Of a stretch of 64,000 nucleotides of DNA, positions 1 to 8,785 are shown in pieces. The stretch covers positions 1-64,000 of the forward strand of contig CANMVS010000016.1 of assembly GCA_947501445.1 (NCBI GenBank), written 5' to 3'. A program made the position numbers and the translations under genes. The notes under the pieces are model-generated. The model saw only the letters and a list, made by a program, of their open reading frames with translations. It did not search any database and was not told the DNA's origin. This DNA is from an uncultured Rhizobiaceae group bacterium (GTDB taxonomy: Bacteria; Pseudomonadota; Alphaproteobacteria; Rhizobiales; Rhizobiaceae). Numbering within the stretch: the first letter of the stretch is position 1; each line of letters opens with the position of its first letter.

Positions 1-39
1 TCTTAAAAAAGCCAATAGAAAACCGATCCATCCCCTATC

Positions 40-73
40 GCCAGCTGCGGTGTTGCGAACGCCCGCAGCTGGC
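40..73. terminator. Hairpin, probable terminator of a gene left of the window
   Basis: Two perfect 11-base arms (40-50 and 63-73) flank a 12-base loop, followed by TCTTAAAAT. The upstream gene lies outside the window. The T-tract is weak, so this is a probable rather than certain terminator. Confidence 0.5.
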
Positions 74-250
74 ATCTTAAAATACATTAATGTTCAAAAA
101 TCATGAGACAAATAGAAAACAATCATCCCCACCTACCAAACCCACGTGTTCACAGGACGTCTCATATCGCGCTTAAACATTACCTCTGGCCTTTTTAAAT
201 CGATTAGATTATGTAAAGTGTGAGATCATACGCAATGTGAGCGAAGAGCT

Positions 251-1726
251 ATGAGCAGTCAGACTATACCTGTTGATCCATTTGACTATGTCGTATTCGG
301 CGGCACGGGTGATCTAGCGGAACGTAAATTGCTTCCGGCGCTCTATCACCGGCAGATTGCCGGCCAGCTGTCCGAGCCGACGCGTATTATTGGTGCGTCA
401 CGCTCGGAGCTTGATGATGAGGGTTTTCGCTCATTTGCACGGGAAGCCCTGAAGCAACACATCAAGGACGACGAGTTTGATGAGCCACAAATCAGTCAGT
501 TTTTGCAGCGACTTCACTATGTATCCGTTGATGCAACCTCAGACCGGGGTTGGGATAATCTCTCGACCCTGTTGAAAAGCGGCGAAGATCGTGTCCGGGC
601 ATTCTATCTGGCGGTTGGACCGTCCCTGTTCGGCGAAATCAGCGAACGCATTCGCGGGCACAAATTGATCCACGACAGGACGCGCGTCGTCGTGGAAAAG
701 CCCATCGGTCGCGATCTGGCAACGGCACAGGCGTTGAATGATACGATTGGTCAGGTCTTTGCCGAGGAGCAGATTTTCCGCATTGACCATTATCTTGGCA
801 AGGAAACCGTACAGAACCTGATGGCGCTGCGGTTTGCCAATGCCCTGTATGAGCCCTTGTGGAATTCCGCCCATATCGATCACGTCCAGATAACTGTTGC
901 TGAATCAGTTGGGCTGGAAGGCCGTGCAGGCTATTATGACAAGGCCGGCGCGCTTCGTGATATGGTGCAAAATCATATGCTGCAGCTGCTTTGCCTCGTG
1001 GCCATGGAGGCCCCGCCCTCTGCCGCTGCTGAAGCCGTGCGCGACGAAAAGCTCAAGGTCTTGCGGGCGCTTCGTCCAATCGATGCCGGCAATGCATCAA
1101 AAATGACTGTGCGCGGTCAATATCGTGCGGGTGCATCGGCAGGCGGTGCCGTCAAAGGATATCTGGATGAATTGGGGGACGCAGATTCCAATACCGAAAC
1201 ATTTGTTGCCATCAAGGCGGAAATTGAAAACTGGCGGTGGGCAGGTGTGCCCTTTTACATGAGGACGGGCAAGCGCATGGCAGAGCGTGCGTCTGAAATC
1301 GTCATCAATTTCAAGCCAATCCCCCACTCGATCTTCAGTGCAAGCGCCGGACATGTCATTGCCAACCAGCTGGTCATACGGTTGCAGCCCGATGAGGGGG
1401 TAAAACAATGGATCATGATCAAGGATCCGGGTCCCGGCGGCATGCGCCTAAAACATGTGCCACTGGATATGAGTTTTGCGCAGAGCTTTGGTGTGCGCAA
1501 TCCGGACGCCTATGAGCGTCTGCTGATGGATGTCATTCGTTGCAATCAGACATTGTTCATGCGGCGTGACGAAGTTGAGGCAGCCTGGCAGTGGGTCGAT
1601 CCCATTCTCAAAGCCTGGGAAGAAACGGCCCAGCCCTGTCAGGGATACACCGCCGGCACGTCCGGCCCCACAAATGCGATCGCACTCATTGAGCGTGATG
1701 GTCGCACCTGGCATGAAAGCCGCTAG
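251..1726 (+). CDS. zwf: Glucose-6-phosphate 1-dehydrogenase
   Basis: Oxidises glucose 6-phosphate to 6-phosphogluconolactone with NAD(P)+, the first step of the Entner-Doudoroff and oxidative pentose phosphate routes, in the cytoplasm. The protein is 491 aa, the usual family length. The nucleotide-binding loop is seen as FGGTGDLAERK (16-26), with GGT where GAS is usual. The active-site motif RIDHYLGKE lies at 177-185, with the catalytic His of the DHYLGK core at 180. A purine-rich stretch (GAAGAG) precedes ATG 251. pgl starts 8 bases after its stop, so the two are co-transcribed. No clear operator is seen in the 250 bases upstream. Confidence 0.97.
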   Translation: MSSQTIPVDPFDYVVFGGTGDLAERKLLPALYHRQIAGQLSEPTRIIGASRSELDDEGFRSFAREALKQHIKDDEFDEPQISQFLQRLHYVSVDATSDRGWDNLSTLLKSGEDRVRAFYLAVGPSLFGEISERIRGHKLIHDRTRVVVEKPIGRDLATAQALNDTIGQVFAEEQIFRIDHYLGKETVQNLMALRFANALYEPLWNSAHIDHVQITVAESVGLEGRAGYYDKAGALRDMVQNHMLQLLCLVAMEAPPSAAAEAVRDEKLKVLRALRPIDAGNASKMTVRGQYRAGASAGGAVKGYLDELGDADSNTETFVAIKAEIENWRWAGVPFYMRTGKRMAERASEIVINFKPIPHSIFSASAGHVIANQLVIRLQPDEGVKQWIMIKDPGPGGMRLKHVPLDMSFAQSFGVRNPDAYERLLMDVIRCNQTLFMRRDEVEAAWQWVDPILKAWEETAQPCQGYTAGTSGPTNAIALIERDGRTWHESR

Positions 1727-1734
1727 GAACAACG

Positions 1735-2436
1735 ATGTCCGAGCCTCATTTCAACCGTTTTGCGACGAGCCGTGCGCTGGCAACTGCGCTGTCCGGGAAA
1801 ATAGCGCAAACTCTTGGCACTGCGATTGACCGGGATGGTTCGGCCTTGATGGCCGTTTCAGGCGGTTCAACACCGCGCCAGCTTTTTCAGATTCTGAGCA
1901 TGGAACAAATCGACTGGACCAAGGTGACGGTTACACTTGTGGACGAGCGTTTTGTGCCGCCATCGCATGAGCGTTCCAACCATCGTCTGGTGGCAACCTA
2001 TCTCTTGCAAAATGCAGCGGCCTATGCCGATTTTCTACCGCTTTACACCCCAAACACAACGCCGGAGGATGCCGCCGTACAGGCAGCCTCAAAGGTGGAT
2101 GCGCTTGGAAAACAACTGGATATGGCCATATTAGGCATGGGTACGGACGGTCATACGGCATCCTGGTTTCCGCAAAGCGAGCAGCTTGACGCTGTTACAG
2201 ACCCTAACCAGAGTGCCAGCATCATGGCTGCTTTTGATCCGTCACAGGCGGAAGCCCGTCTGACAATGACACAGCCGTTCATCCGGAAGGCGGGCGCTGT
2301 TGTGCTGCATATCGAGGGGCAGGAAAAAAACCTCGTTGTTGAAAGAGCACTGAGTGATGGCCCGGTGGCAGCGTTACCGGTGCGCGCTATCTTAACCAAG
2401 ACACAGCAACCAATACAGATTTACTGGGCGCCCTGA
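1735..2436 (+). CDS. pgl: 6-phosphogluconolactonase
   Basis: Hydrolyses 6-phosphogluconolactone to 6-phosphogluconate. The protein is 233 aa, of the DevB/Pgl (SugarP isomerase-like) type. VSGGSTP (41-47), VDERFVP (69-75) and GMGTDGHTAS (134-143) match the conserved phosphate-binding and active-site segments of the family. It is the second gene of zwf-pgl-edd, starting 8 bases after zwf. The 86-base gap to edd holds a weak GGCC-containing inverted repeat (GAGGCCAAAAGGCCATC) but no convincing terminator, so read-through into edd is expected. Confidence 0.95.
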   Translation: MSEPHFNRFATSRALATALSGKIAQTLGTAIDRDGSALMAVSGGSTPRQLFQILSMEQIDWTKVTVTLVDERFVPPSHERSNHRLVATYLLQNAAAYADFLPLYTPNTTPEDAAVQAASKVDALGKQLDMAILGMGTDGHTASWFPQSEQLDAVTDPNQSASIMAAFDPSQAEARLTMTQPFIRKAGAVVLHIEGQEKNLVVERALSDGPVAALPVRAILTKTQQPIQIYWAP

Positions 2437-2522
2437 CACAGCGCCACCGACTTCGAAACGACCAAGAGGCCAAAAGGCCATCTGACAGAAAATTGTGAAC
2501 CAACCCTATCGGCAGGAAGACC

Positions 2523-4343
2523 ATGGCTGCAACAGCGTCCGTTCTCTCAATCACAAAACGCCTCATTGAGCGTTCAAAACCAACACGCGAGATCTATCTG
2601 CAACACATTCACGAAGCAGCAGCAGATGGCCCCAATCGTGGTGTTTTATCCTGCGGAAACCTGGCACACGGCTTTGCCGCCTGCGGCACGGGAGACAAAC
2701 AGGCACTTGCCGGTGACCGGGTGGCAAATCTTGGCATTATCACGTCCTATAACGACATGCTGTCGGCACACCAGCCTTTTGAACATTTTCCCGAACTGAT
2801 ACGCAAAGCCGCGGCTGAGGCTGGCGGTGTTGCACAAGTGGCCGGGGGTGTGCCTGCGATGTGCGATGGCGTGACCCAGGGTCAACCGGGCATGGACCTG
2901 TCGCTCTTCTCACGTGACGTTATTGCCATGTCTGCTGCGGTGGGGCTTTCGCACAACATGTTTGACGCGGCTGCCTATCTTGGCGTTTGTGACAAGATCG
3001 TCCCCGGACTGCTGATCGCAGCGCTGACATTTGGGCATCTGCCGGCAGTATTTATTCCTGCGGGACCGATGACAACGGGCCTGTCCAATGATGAAAAGGT
3101 CCGCATCCGCCAACTCTATGCGGAAGGCAAAGTTGGTCGTGATGCATTGCTGGAGGCGGAATCCAAATCCTACCATGGCCCCGGTACCTGCACATTTTAC
3201 GGCACAGCCAACTCCAATCAGATGCTGATGGAAATCATGGGCTTTCATTTGCCGGGAGCCTCTTTCATCAATCCGGGCACGCCACTGCGTGATGCACTGA
3301 CCCGTGAGGCAACCAAGCGGGCACTGGCAATTACCGCGATGGGCAATGACTATACGCCCGCTGGTGTGATGTGCGATGAACGCAGCGTTATCAACGGCAT
3401 TGTTGGCCTTCACGCAACGGGTGGTTCAACAAACCACACGATGCATCTTGTCGCCATGGCCCGTGCAGCCGGAATCAAATTGACCTGGGAGGACATTTCA
3501 GAGCTTTCCGATGTCGTACCGCTGCTTGCCCGCGTCTATCCAAACGGCCCGGCGGATGTGAACCACTTTCACGCCGCAGGTGGTCTTGGGTATCTGATAT
3601 CGCAACTGCTTGCCAACGGCATGCTGCATGACGATGTGCGCACGGTATGGGGTGAAGGACTGGCTGCCTATGCCATTGAACCAAAACTCAATGATGACGG
3701 CAGCGTTTCACGCGAAAGCCTGCCAGCCATAAGCCCCAGCCCGAAAATTCTGGCGCAATTTGAAAAACCTTTTCAACCCAACGGCGGGCTCAAAATGCTT
3801 GTTGGCAATCTTGGAAAATCAGTCATCAAGATTTCGGCGGTCAAAAAGGAGCGCCACATCGTTGAAGCACCGGCAATCATATTTCAATCGCAGCAGGCAT
3901 TGCTGGACGCCTTTAATGGTGATGAACTCAACAAGGATTTCATTGCGGTTGTTCGCTTCCAGGGTCCGAAAGCCATGGGCATGCCTGAATTGCACAAATT
4001 GACGCCACCGCTGGGCGTTCTGCAGGACCGTGGTTTCAATGTCGCCCTGGTTACCGATGGCCGCATGTCCGGCGCATCGGGAAAAGTACCCGCGGCCATC
4101 CATGTCACGCCCGAGGCGCTGGACGGAGGTGCCATCGCCAAATTGCGCGACGGTGACCTGATACGTCTGGATGCCATTGGCGGAACGCTGGAAGTATTGG
4201 TTGACGCAAAGGAATTTACGGCACGTCCTGATGCCACGGCAGATTTATCCGGCAGTGGATACGGCATGGGCCGCGAGTTATTTGCCAATTTTCGCGCGAT
4301 TGCTGGTCCGGCAGACGAAGGTGCCAGTGTGTTTCACGGCTAG
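2523..4343 (+). CDS. edd: Phosphogluconate dehydratase
   Basis: Dehydrates 6-phosphogluconate to KDPG, the committed Entner-Doudoroff step; the family (IlvD/Edd) uses a [4Fe-4S] cluster. The length of 606 aa is typical. Hallmark segments are present: [15 protein letters not shown] (about residues 118-132), [25 protein letters not shown] and [17 protein letters not shown] near the C-terminus. AGGAAG sits just before ATG 2523. The TAG stop (4341-4343) lies inside the CTAG that forms the left edge of an intergenic repeat. The KDPG aldolase gene eda is not in the window. Confidence 0.96.
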   Translation: MAATASVLSITKRLIERSKPTREIYLQHIHEAAADGPNRGVLSCGNLAHGFAACGTGDKQALAGDRVANLGIITSYNDMLSAHQPFEHFPELIRKAAAEAGGVAQVAGGVPAMCDGVTQGQPGMDLSLFSRDVIAMSAAVGLSHNMFDAAAYLGVCDKIVPGLLIAALTFGHLPAVFIPAGPMTTGLSNDEKVRIRQLYAEGKVGRDALLEAESKSYHGPGTCTFYGTANSNQMLMEIMGFHLPGASFINPGTPLRDALTREATKRALAITAMGNDYTPAGVMCDERSVINGIVGLHATGGSTNHTMHLVAMARAAGIKLTWEDISELSDVVPLLARVYPNGPADVNHFHAAGGLGYLISQLLANGMLHDDVRTVWGEGLAAYAIEPKLNDDGSVSRESLPAISPSPKILAQFEKPFQPNGGLKMLVGNLGKSVIKISAVKKERHIVEAPAIIFQSQQALLDAFNGDELNKDFIAVVRFQGPKAMGMPELHKLTPPLGVLQDRGFNVALVTDGRMSGASGKVPAAIHVTPEALDGGAIAKLRDGDLIRLDAIGGTLEVLVDAKEFTARPDATADLSGSGYGMGRELFANFRAIAGPADEGASVFHG

Positions 4344-4444
4344 AGCAACACAGGTTTTGGCGGAACCGGCAAAACCTGAATGCATCAACAAAATCAAAGG
4401 ACGACACAGTCGTCCCATTTCTGACAAATCGTGAAACGGTTTAG
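4340..4444 (+). repeat. Bipartite palindromic intergenic repeat, copy A
   Basis: Full-length copy of a repeat of about 105 bases. Hairpin 1 has perfect 9-base arms CAGGTTTTG (4351-4359) and CAAAACCTG (4370-4378). A conserved middle, AATGCATCAACAAAATCAA, follows, then a second hairpin region ending GTGAAACGGT. It fills the whole space between two convergent genes: its left edge CTAG contains the edd stop, and its right edge TTTAG contains the TAA stop (minus strand) of the membrane-protein gene. It could also act as a bidirectional terminator. Confidence 0.85.
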
Positions 4445-5091
4445 CCGGCAAACGGGGCCGGCTTGCGCTTTCGCAGTATATTGCGGCTGACCGAATTAAT
4501 TCTGATCGCGAAGCCCACCACAATCGCACCAATGTAGAGATAGCCCAGATATTCAAGACCAGTCGAACCAAGAAGAACCGAAAACAGGGTCCCCAGAACC
4601 ACGATCCAACTACAGACATGCCTCAAAACACCCAACAGGGCAGATCTGGATTCAGACAGGACTGAAAGTCCGATCGCAATCCAGGCGACGCTGATGACTT
4701 GTGCGCCTACGGCGACCGGAAATGTCTGAGCAGCCACAATCTGCTGCCAACTTCCGTTCAGGAAAACAATACAGGTCAAATAGTAGTGCACCACATAGGG
4801 CACGAGGCTTGCCAGAACAAAAATTTTCCAGACGGCAAATCTGCGTGGCGACTGTATTCCAGCCAATAGCAAAAGCGCTGCGGGAATGTACAGATAAGAC
4901 GCTGCTCGAAAGGTGTAGCGGATGAACAAGGCCCCTGTCTCATCTATGCTATTGACCGCCGGGTAAGATGGAACATAGGTGGCAGTCCCACCCAGATAGA
5001 TTGATAGACCATAGGCAACAAGGGTTGCCGCAAGGCCAAGCAAAGCGGCGATAACAAAGTTATTATTATTGGGGGCCAATCTACTCGGCAT
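4441..5091 (-). CDS. Hypothetical polytopic membrane protein
   Basis: No family recognised. The protein is 216 aa from ATG 5091, preferred over the upstream in-frame start at 5139 because AAGAGG lies nine bases before it and the membrane-protein character begins shortly after. About six hydrophobic segments are visible, starting with NFVIAALLGLAATLVAYGL. The C-terminus is basic (RNILRKRKPAPFAG), suggesting a cytoplasmic tail. It follows another membrane protein on the same strand by about 50 bases, a likely two-gene unit. Its stop codon is formed at the edge of repeat copy A. Confidence 0.6.
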   Translation of the reverse strand: MPSRLAPNNNNFVIAALLGLAATLVAYGLSIYLGGTATYVPSYPAVNSIDETGALFIRYTFRAASYLYIPAALLLLAGIQSPRRFAVWKIFVLASLVPYVVHYYLTCIVFLNGSWQQIVAAQTFPVAVGAQVISVAWIAIGLSVLSESRSALLGVLRHVCSWIVVLGTLFSVLLGSTGLEYLGYLYIGAIVVGFAIRINSVSRNILRKRKPAPFAG

Positions 5092-5140
5092 TTCTAACAC
5101 CTCTTCTGTGTTGATGATCGTTGAGTGCATGAATATCAAT

Positions 5141-5881
5141 TTATGGCTGCACGACTGTTCGTCGATTCCTGATCAGTTCAGAACCGAGAACCACCCCGAA
5201 GAACAATCCAAAGAACCAAAATGTGGGCCAATTGGTATTGAGCACCTCTGGCAGGTAAACCTGCACACGCAACCACAATGCAGAGAAACACACAGCTACC
5301 GTCCAGATCATTTTAAATGAATGTGCCAGCCGCCAGTTAACCGCGTCACAATGAGGGCGCGCCACATATGTAAACAGATCAAACCCAATGCTGATAAGCG
5401 GAATAAGGATGGGAACAAAACCTTCCCATGCCCGCCAATATTCCCCGCGCATCGAGACAATCACGACATAATACCCGGCAATTGCCACGGCTACGCACAT
5501 CATGCCGGTCAGCGCATAATCAAGTGCAAATGATTGAATTCGGTCTTGAGAACGCTTCAACCTGATCCAGATACGCGCACCACTTGCACTTGAATACACG
5601 CCAACTACCGAGATGAAAGTCAACGCAAGAATAGCTGTACTTTGATCCGAAACATGCGCCCCGAATGCAGTCACCGCCGTCGATTCAGCCAGGAGAGATG
5701 CAAATCCGGGCATAAAGACTGCACCAAGACCAGCAACGGCCATAACCATTACCGCCGTCAGGTGGACTTGTCCCAGTCGCCTGTGATGGCCAACTCTGCC
5801 CAATGTACAAGCCAAGTATATGCCTGAAAACAAAACAAAAAAGGCCGCAAATATGTGAATCTTGATTGTTAACTCGACCAT
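5141..5881 (-). CDS. Hypothetical polytopic membrane protein
   Basis: The 246 aa protein has about seven hydrophobic segments. It opens with IKIHIFAAFFVLFSGIYLA followed by a short HHRRLGQVH loop, which resembles the start of DUF2306-type membrane proteins, but the match is by eye only and no function is proposed. GGTGAG directly precedes ATG 5881. It probably forms a two-gene transcript with the downstream membrane-protein gene. The 450 bases upstream are AT-rich and could carry its promoter. Confidence 0.6.
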   Translation of the reverse strand: MVELTIKIHIFAAFFVLFSGIYLACTLGRVGHHRRLGQVHLTAVMVMAVAGLGAVFMPGFASLLAESTAVTAFGAHVSDQSTAILALTFISVVGVYSSASGARIWIRLKRSQDRIQSFALDYALTGMMCVAVAIAGYYVVIVSMRGEYWRAWEGFVPILIPLISIGFDLFTYVARPHCDAVNWRLAHSFKMIWTVAVCFSALWLRVQVYLPEVLNTNWPTFWFFGLFFGVVLGSELIRNRRTVVQP

Positions 5882-6137
5882 CTCACCAACTCTGATTGCC
5901 TTAAATATGAATTAAACGAACTTCTAATAATATATATTTCTATATCATTTATGTATATTTGTAAATATACAAAATTTCAAGATGTTTTCTACTTGGATTG
6001 ATAAAAACCAATCAAACCTTCACAATTAGTGTGTCAGTTATCTAATTTTTTGCCGCTCTATTTCTTATTCAATGCTCGCAAATACGGCATCACACCACTT
6101 AGTTCTTCAAAGGCCATGTTCCTGCCCGGGACTACCC
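5882..6137. other. AT-rich intergenic region
   Basis: A spacer of about 250 bases, strongly AT-rich (runs such as TAATATATATTTCTATATC), before repeat copy B. It should contain the promoter of the minus-strand membrane-protein pair. I see no coding potential and no recognisable operator. Confidence 0.5.
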
Positions 6138-6238
6138 TGGTAGCACTTCAGGTTTTTACAGAACCGGCAAATCCTGAATGCATCTACAAAATCAACGGCC
6201 GACACCCTTGTCCCGTTTTGACAAAACGCGAAACGGTC
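6138..6238 (+). repeat. Bipartite palindromic intergenic repeat, copy B
   Basis: Same order of elements as copy A: TTCAGGTTTTTACAGAACCG, then CAAATCCTGAATGCATC, ACAAAATCAACGGCCGACAC, and a second hairpin with CCGTTTT and GAAACGG. Hairpin 1 has mismatches. It lies about 95 bases from the stop of the acyltransferase-like gene and does not overlap a gene. Confidence 0.8.
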
Positions 6239-6331
6239 AAAAACGCGACTTTCAGCTTATTGCCTGATCACAGCACAAACCACGACCAATTGTCCGACGC
6301 AAAAGCCTAAAACGCATGCTGGAACAGCTTT

Positions 6332-8026
6332 TCAGCTCCTGATACACGTCACGAGACGTTCCATCATTTCCGCAATATCATTCATGACATCTTCGGCACT
6401 TTCCAAATCGCTGGACATATCTATTCTGACTTGGTTCTTCCCCACATAGGCGCAAACCATCCACCCGTTCCTGACCATCGGGGGGCACACGTATATACGC
6501 GCGCCGACGGCCTCTGGTGCAGACATAATAGTGAGCATAACAGTCGGAATGGAACGGCGGGCGGATATCAATTTGTGATCGAATAATCGGTGATGCATAC
6601 CAGCTGCCTGCGCCTTGGCCAAAACAGCCTTCAACCGCGACTCGATACCAGATCCAAGCAATCCCCTGCGAAACCAGCGCCGCCAATCCTGCATCGCATT
6701 CCTCACCAGCACAGGATCGGGCAGAACATCCGTCTTCGCGTCCTCAAACAATATCAGCGCGCTCTCGAAAGCAGCATGAATATAGTCTGCGGATTCGGAC
6801 GAAGAACCAACCTGTTTGACCGGCACAAGAATTTCCTGAACCATCCCGCGTCGTCGAGCCGCCACCAACTGTGCGGCAACCGCCAAAATTTCGGCCAATT
6901 CGGTGCGCTTCACATCAGGATATTCCAGCGTCCGGCCAGCCGTTGTAAATGCCGTCTCAATCTGCCCGCTTGAACGATATGCCGGCAAAAGCAGATCCAT
7001 CGCGGATTGTGTTGTCGGAGGAACAAGCCGTTGCATCTCAATTTGCGGCTCAGCATGCACTTCCTGCCTTCCATTCAGGTCGCAGTGAAGCTGCTTGCTG
7101 CGCATCAACAGCAAGGCAACCAATTTCTGGCCGCGCTCGCCGTTAAATACCCCGTGGTCAAGCTGTATACCTGCCCATCGCCCTGTGCCGAAGACAAATG
7201 TTGTCTTGCCAAACCAGCGGTCAAATCCGTTACCAATCATCATCTTATATTGAAATTCGGCGCCTGATGTCTCAGCAGGGCGATGATCGAGTACGACAAC
7301 TCCCAGCGCCGATTCTATCCGCTGAATTGGTTCCGCCGTCTCGTCTATATCAAGAAGCGCTTCTCGCAACCGCGCGGCCCGCCCCCTGTCTACGGCAGTG
7401 ATGGCAGGCAGCAGATTAGGCACACTCTCCTGTTGGGCATGTATAATTGCCTCGAAAGCGGCAACAATTCCCGCATAGGCCTCAACATCGGCCACCCTTG
7501 GAACTTCGAGCACATATATTGTGCCTTTTGACAGAATACACCAATGGTCGGCACCGTCACAAAAGCTTATGCTGTCGCATTCCTCTCCGGGTAATCTGGT
7601 TGTGGCTGCCAACCGCAGCACATCGGCATTGTTACCCGCCTGGCGGGATCGCATGGCCACTTTACCGGCCAGCCGAATGAGGTTGGTCATCGACAACAAA
7701 AATGTGGCTGCAACCTCCGACTGCCTGGCACCTTCTTCGTAGATCCCGTAATCCAATTGTTGAAGGTTTACACCGACACTTATTGTCGTTCCCATAGACC
7801 CCTTGGGTAAAGCTGTCCTCATTTTCAGATATTTTGCCCAGTAGGCCTCGTCAGTTGGCCGTCCGTGTCCCTGTTCGGGCACATCGCATTTCAGCAATTC
7901 CGGATGTCGGCCATACTTCTTGACAAAATCATCTGCCGCCACCTCAAAATGCTGCGCCTCATTCGGAGTCATTGCACCCAATCCGCATTCTTTGAGGTCC
8001 AGAAACAACTCAGAGATATCGTCCAT
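6332..8026 (-). CDS. Choline/carnitine O-acyltransferase-like protein, divergent
   Basis: The 564 aa length is close to the family norm of about 600. Family landmarks appear in the right order: YLKMRTALPKGSMG (66-79), LPAITAVDRGRAARLREALL (206-225; compare the family LT-x-DR-x-W-A-x-x-R block), GNGFDRWFGKT (265-275; compare NRWFDKS), then the catalytic-histidine region QLDHGVFNGE (288-297). Family enzymes transfer acyl groups between CoA and carnitine or choline using this His. Here His291 is kept, but the acidic residue of HxxxDG/HxxxEG is Asn295, and the later STS motif appears as LTIMS. Activity is therefore uncertain. No carnitine genes are nearby. No good ribosome site precedes ATG 8026. 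Confidence 0.6.
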   Translation of the reverse strand: MDDISELFLDLKECGLGAMTPNEAQHFEVAADDFVKKYGRHPELLKCDVPEQGHGRPTDEAYWAKYLKMRTALPKGSMGTTISVGVNLQQLDYGIYEEGARQSEVAATFLLSMTNLIRLAGKVAMRSRQAGNNADVLRLAATTRLPGEECDSISFCDGADHWCILSKGTIYVLEVPRVADVEAYAGIVAAFEAIIHAQQESVPNLLPAITAVDRGRAARLREALLDIDETAEPIQRIESALGVVVLDHRPAETSGAEFQYKMMIGNGFDRWFGKTTFVFGTGRWAGIQLDHGVFNGERGQKLVALLLMRSKQLHCDLNGRQEVHAEPQIEMQRLVPPTTQSAMDLLLPAYRSSGQIETAFTTAGRTLEYPDVKRTELAEILAVAAQLVAARRRGMVQEILVPVKQVGSSSESADYIHAAFESALILFEDAKTDVLPDPVLVRNAMQDWRRWFRRGLLGSGIESRLKAVLAKAQAAGMHHRLFDHKLISARRSIPTVMLTIMSAPEAVGARIYVCPPMVRNGWMVCAYVGKNQVRIDMSSDLESAEDVMNDIAEMMERLVTCIRS

Positions 8027-8402
8027 GATTGTAATTAACTCTCCTGCTCTCGAAATTGAGCCACCGGGTTTCGGGTTGTTTCTTTGGTCTCAGAAAAATC
8101 GTGTGTAACCTTCAAATTAATTTTTTCTGCATCAATTATAGAAACCAACACCCAATTATTATGAAATATTTTCCAGCAAGATATACGTCAGATATGGATA
8201 TCATAAATACACTTCTTATGTAAATTGTATATTATTAGTAGATATTGATCAATTCAAATAAGTTAGCAATCATGAAATATATCTATATTGATATTTGAAG
8301 ATGACTCAAGCAATAGAATGTATCTGCATATTCAACTCAAATTTTAAATTTTGAGGCAGCCTTTGCAATACATGCAAATCCAGTGAGCGGGCAGTTGGAT
8401 TT
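8027..8402. other. AT-rich intergenic region
   Basis: About 375 bases, very AT-rich between about 8100 and 8350, unlike the surrounding genes. It must hold the promoter of the minus-strand acyltransferase-like gene. No ORF, hairpin or known operator is recognised. Confidence 0.5.
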
Positions 8403-8663
8403 ATGCCCAAAACCCTCGCGGCAGAAGCATTGACGACGGAAGCACAATTATTCTTCGTGCCTTACTTCCTGCCAACCGATCAGGAACTTCTGGCGCGGTT
8501 CGATAGGCAACGCAGGGCAATCAATCAGGAATTTGCCGAACTCTGCCCTGACAGGGCCCTGGAACTCACTGTGATGTTCCCGGAAGGCGTGCTTGCCACG
8601 GCACCCCGGCCGTTTCATATTTCGTCAGAACGGGGCAACGGTATCGGCCTTTGGTTTTGTTGA
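8403..8663 (+). pseudogene. Short ORF truncated by a repeat, probable gene remnant
   Basis: An open frame of 86 codons, of which about the last 17 (from 8609) are simply translated repeat copy C. The first part, containing FLPTDQELLARFDRQRRAIN, looks protein-like (charged helix) but is not recognised. No clear ribosome site is visible. It is either the N-terminal remnant of a gene cut by the repeat or a chance ORF. Confidence 0.25.
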
Positions 8664-8708
8664 TGCATTCAGGTTTTTCCGGTTCCTTCAAAACCTGAAT
8701 TGCGCCAG
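8609..8708 (-). repeat. Bipartite palindromic intergenic repeat, copy C (inverted)
   Basis: Reads on the minus strand in the same order as copies A and G: GCAATTCAGGTTTTG, GGAACCGG, AAAACCTGAATGCATCAAC, AAAGGCCGATACCGTTG, then an imperfect second hairpin ending GAAACGGCC. It lies 77 bases from the stop of citF. Confidence 0.8.
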
Positions 8709-8785
8709 ACCACCGGGCGCAGTTGTGGAGATCGCGATTGGATTTTATACCGTGACAATTGGCTTCATCCAGCTCAGTTTCCGGC

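Noticed and set aside
2910-3413. Open frame of 167 codons on the minus strand inside edd
   Set aside because: It lies wholly opposite a well-supported edd gene, and its translation is rich in Arg, His and Cys without family features. It is a shadow ORF.
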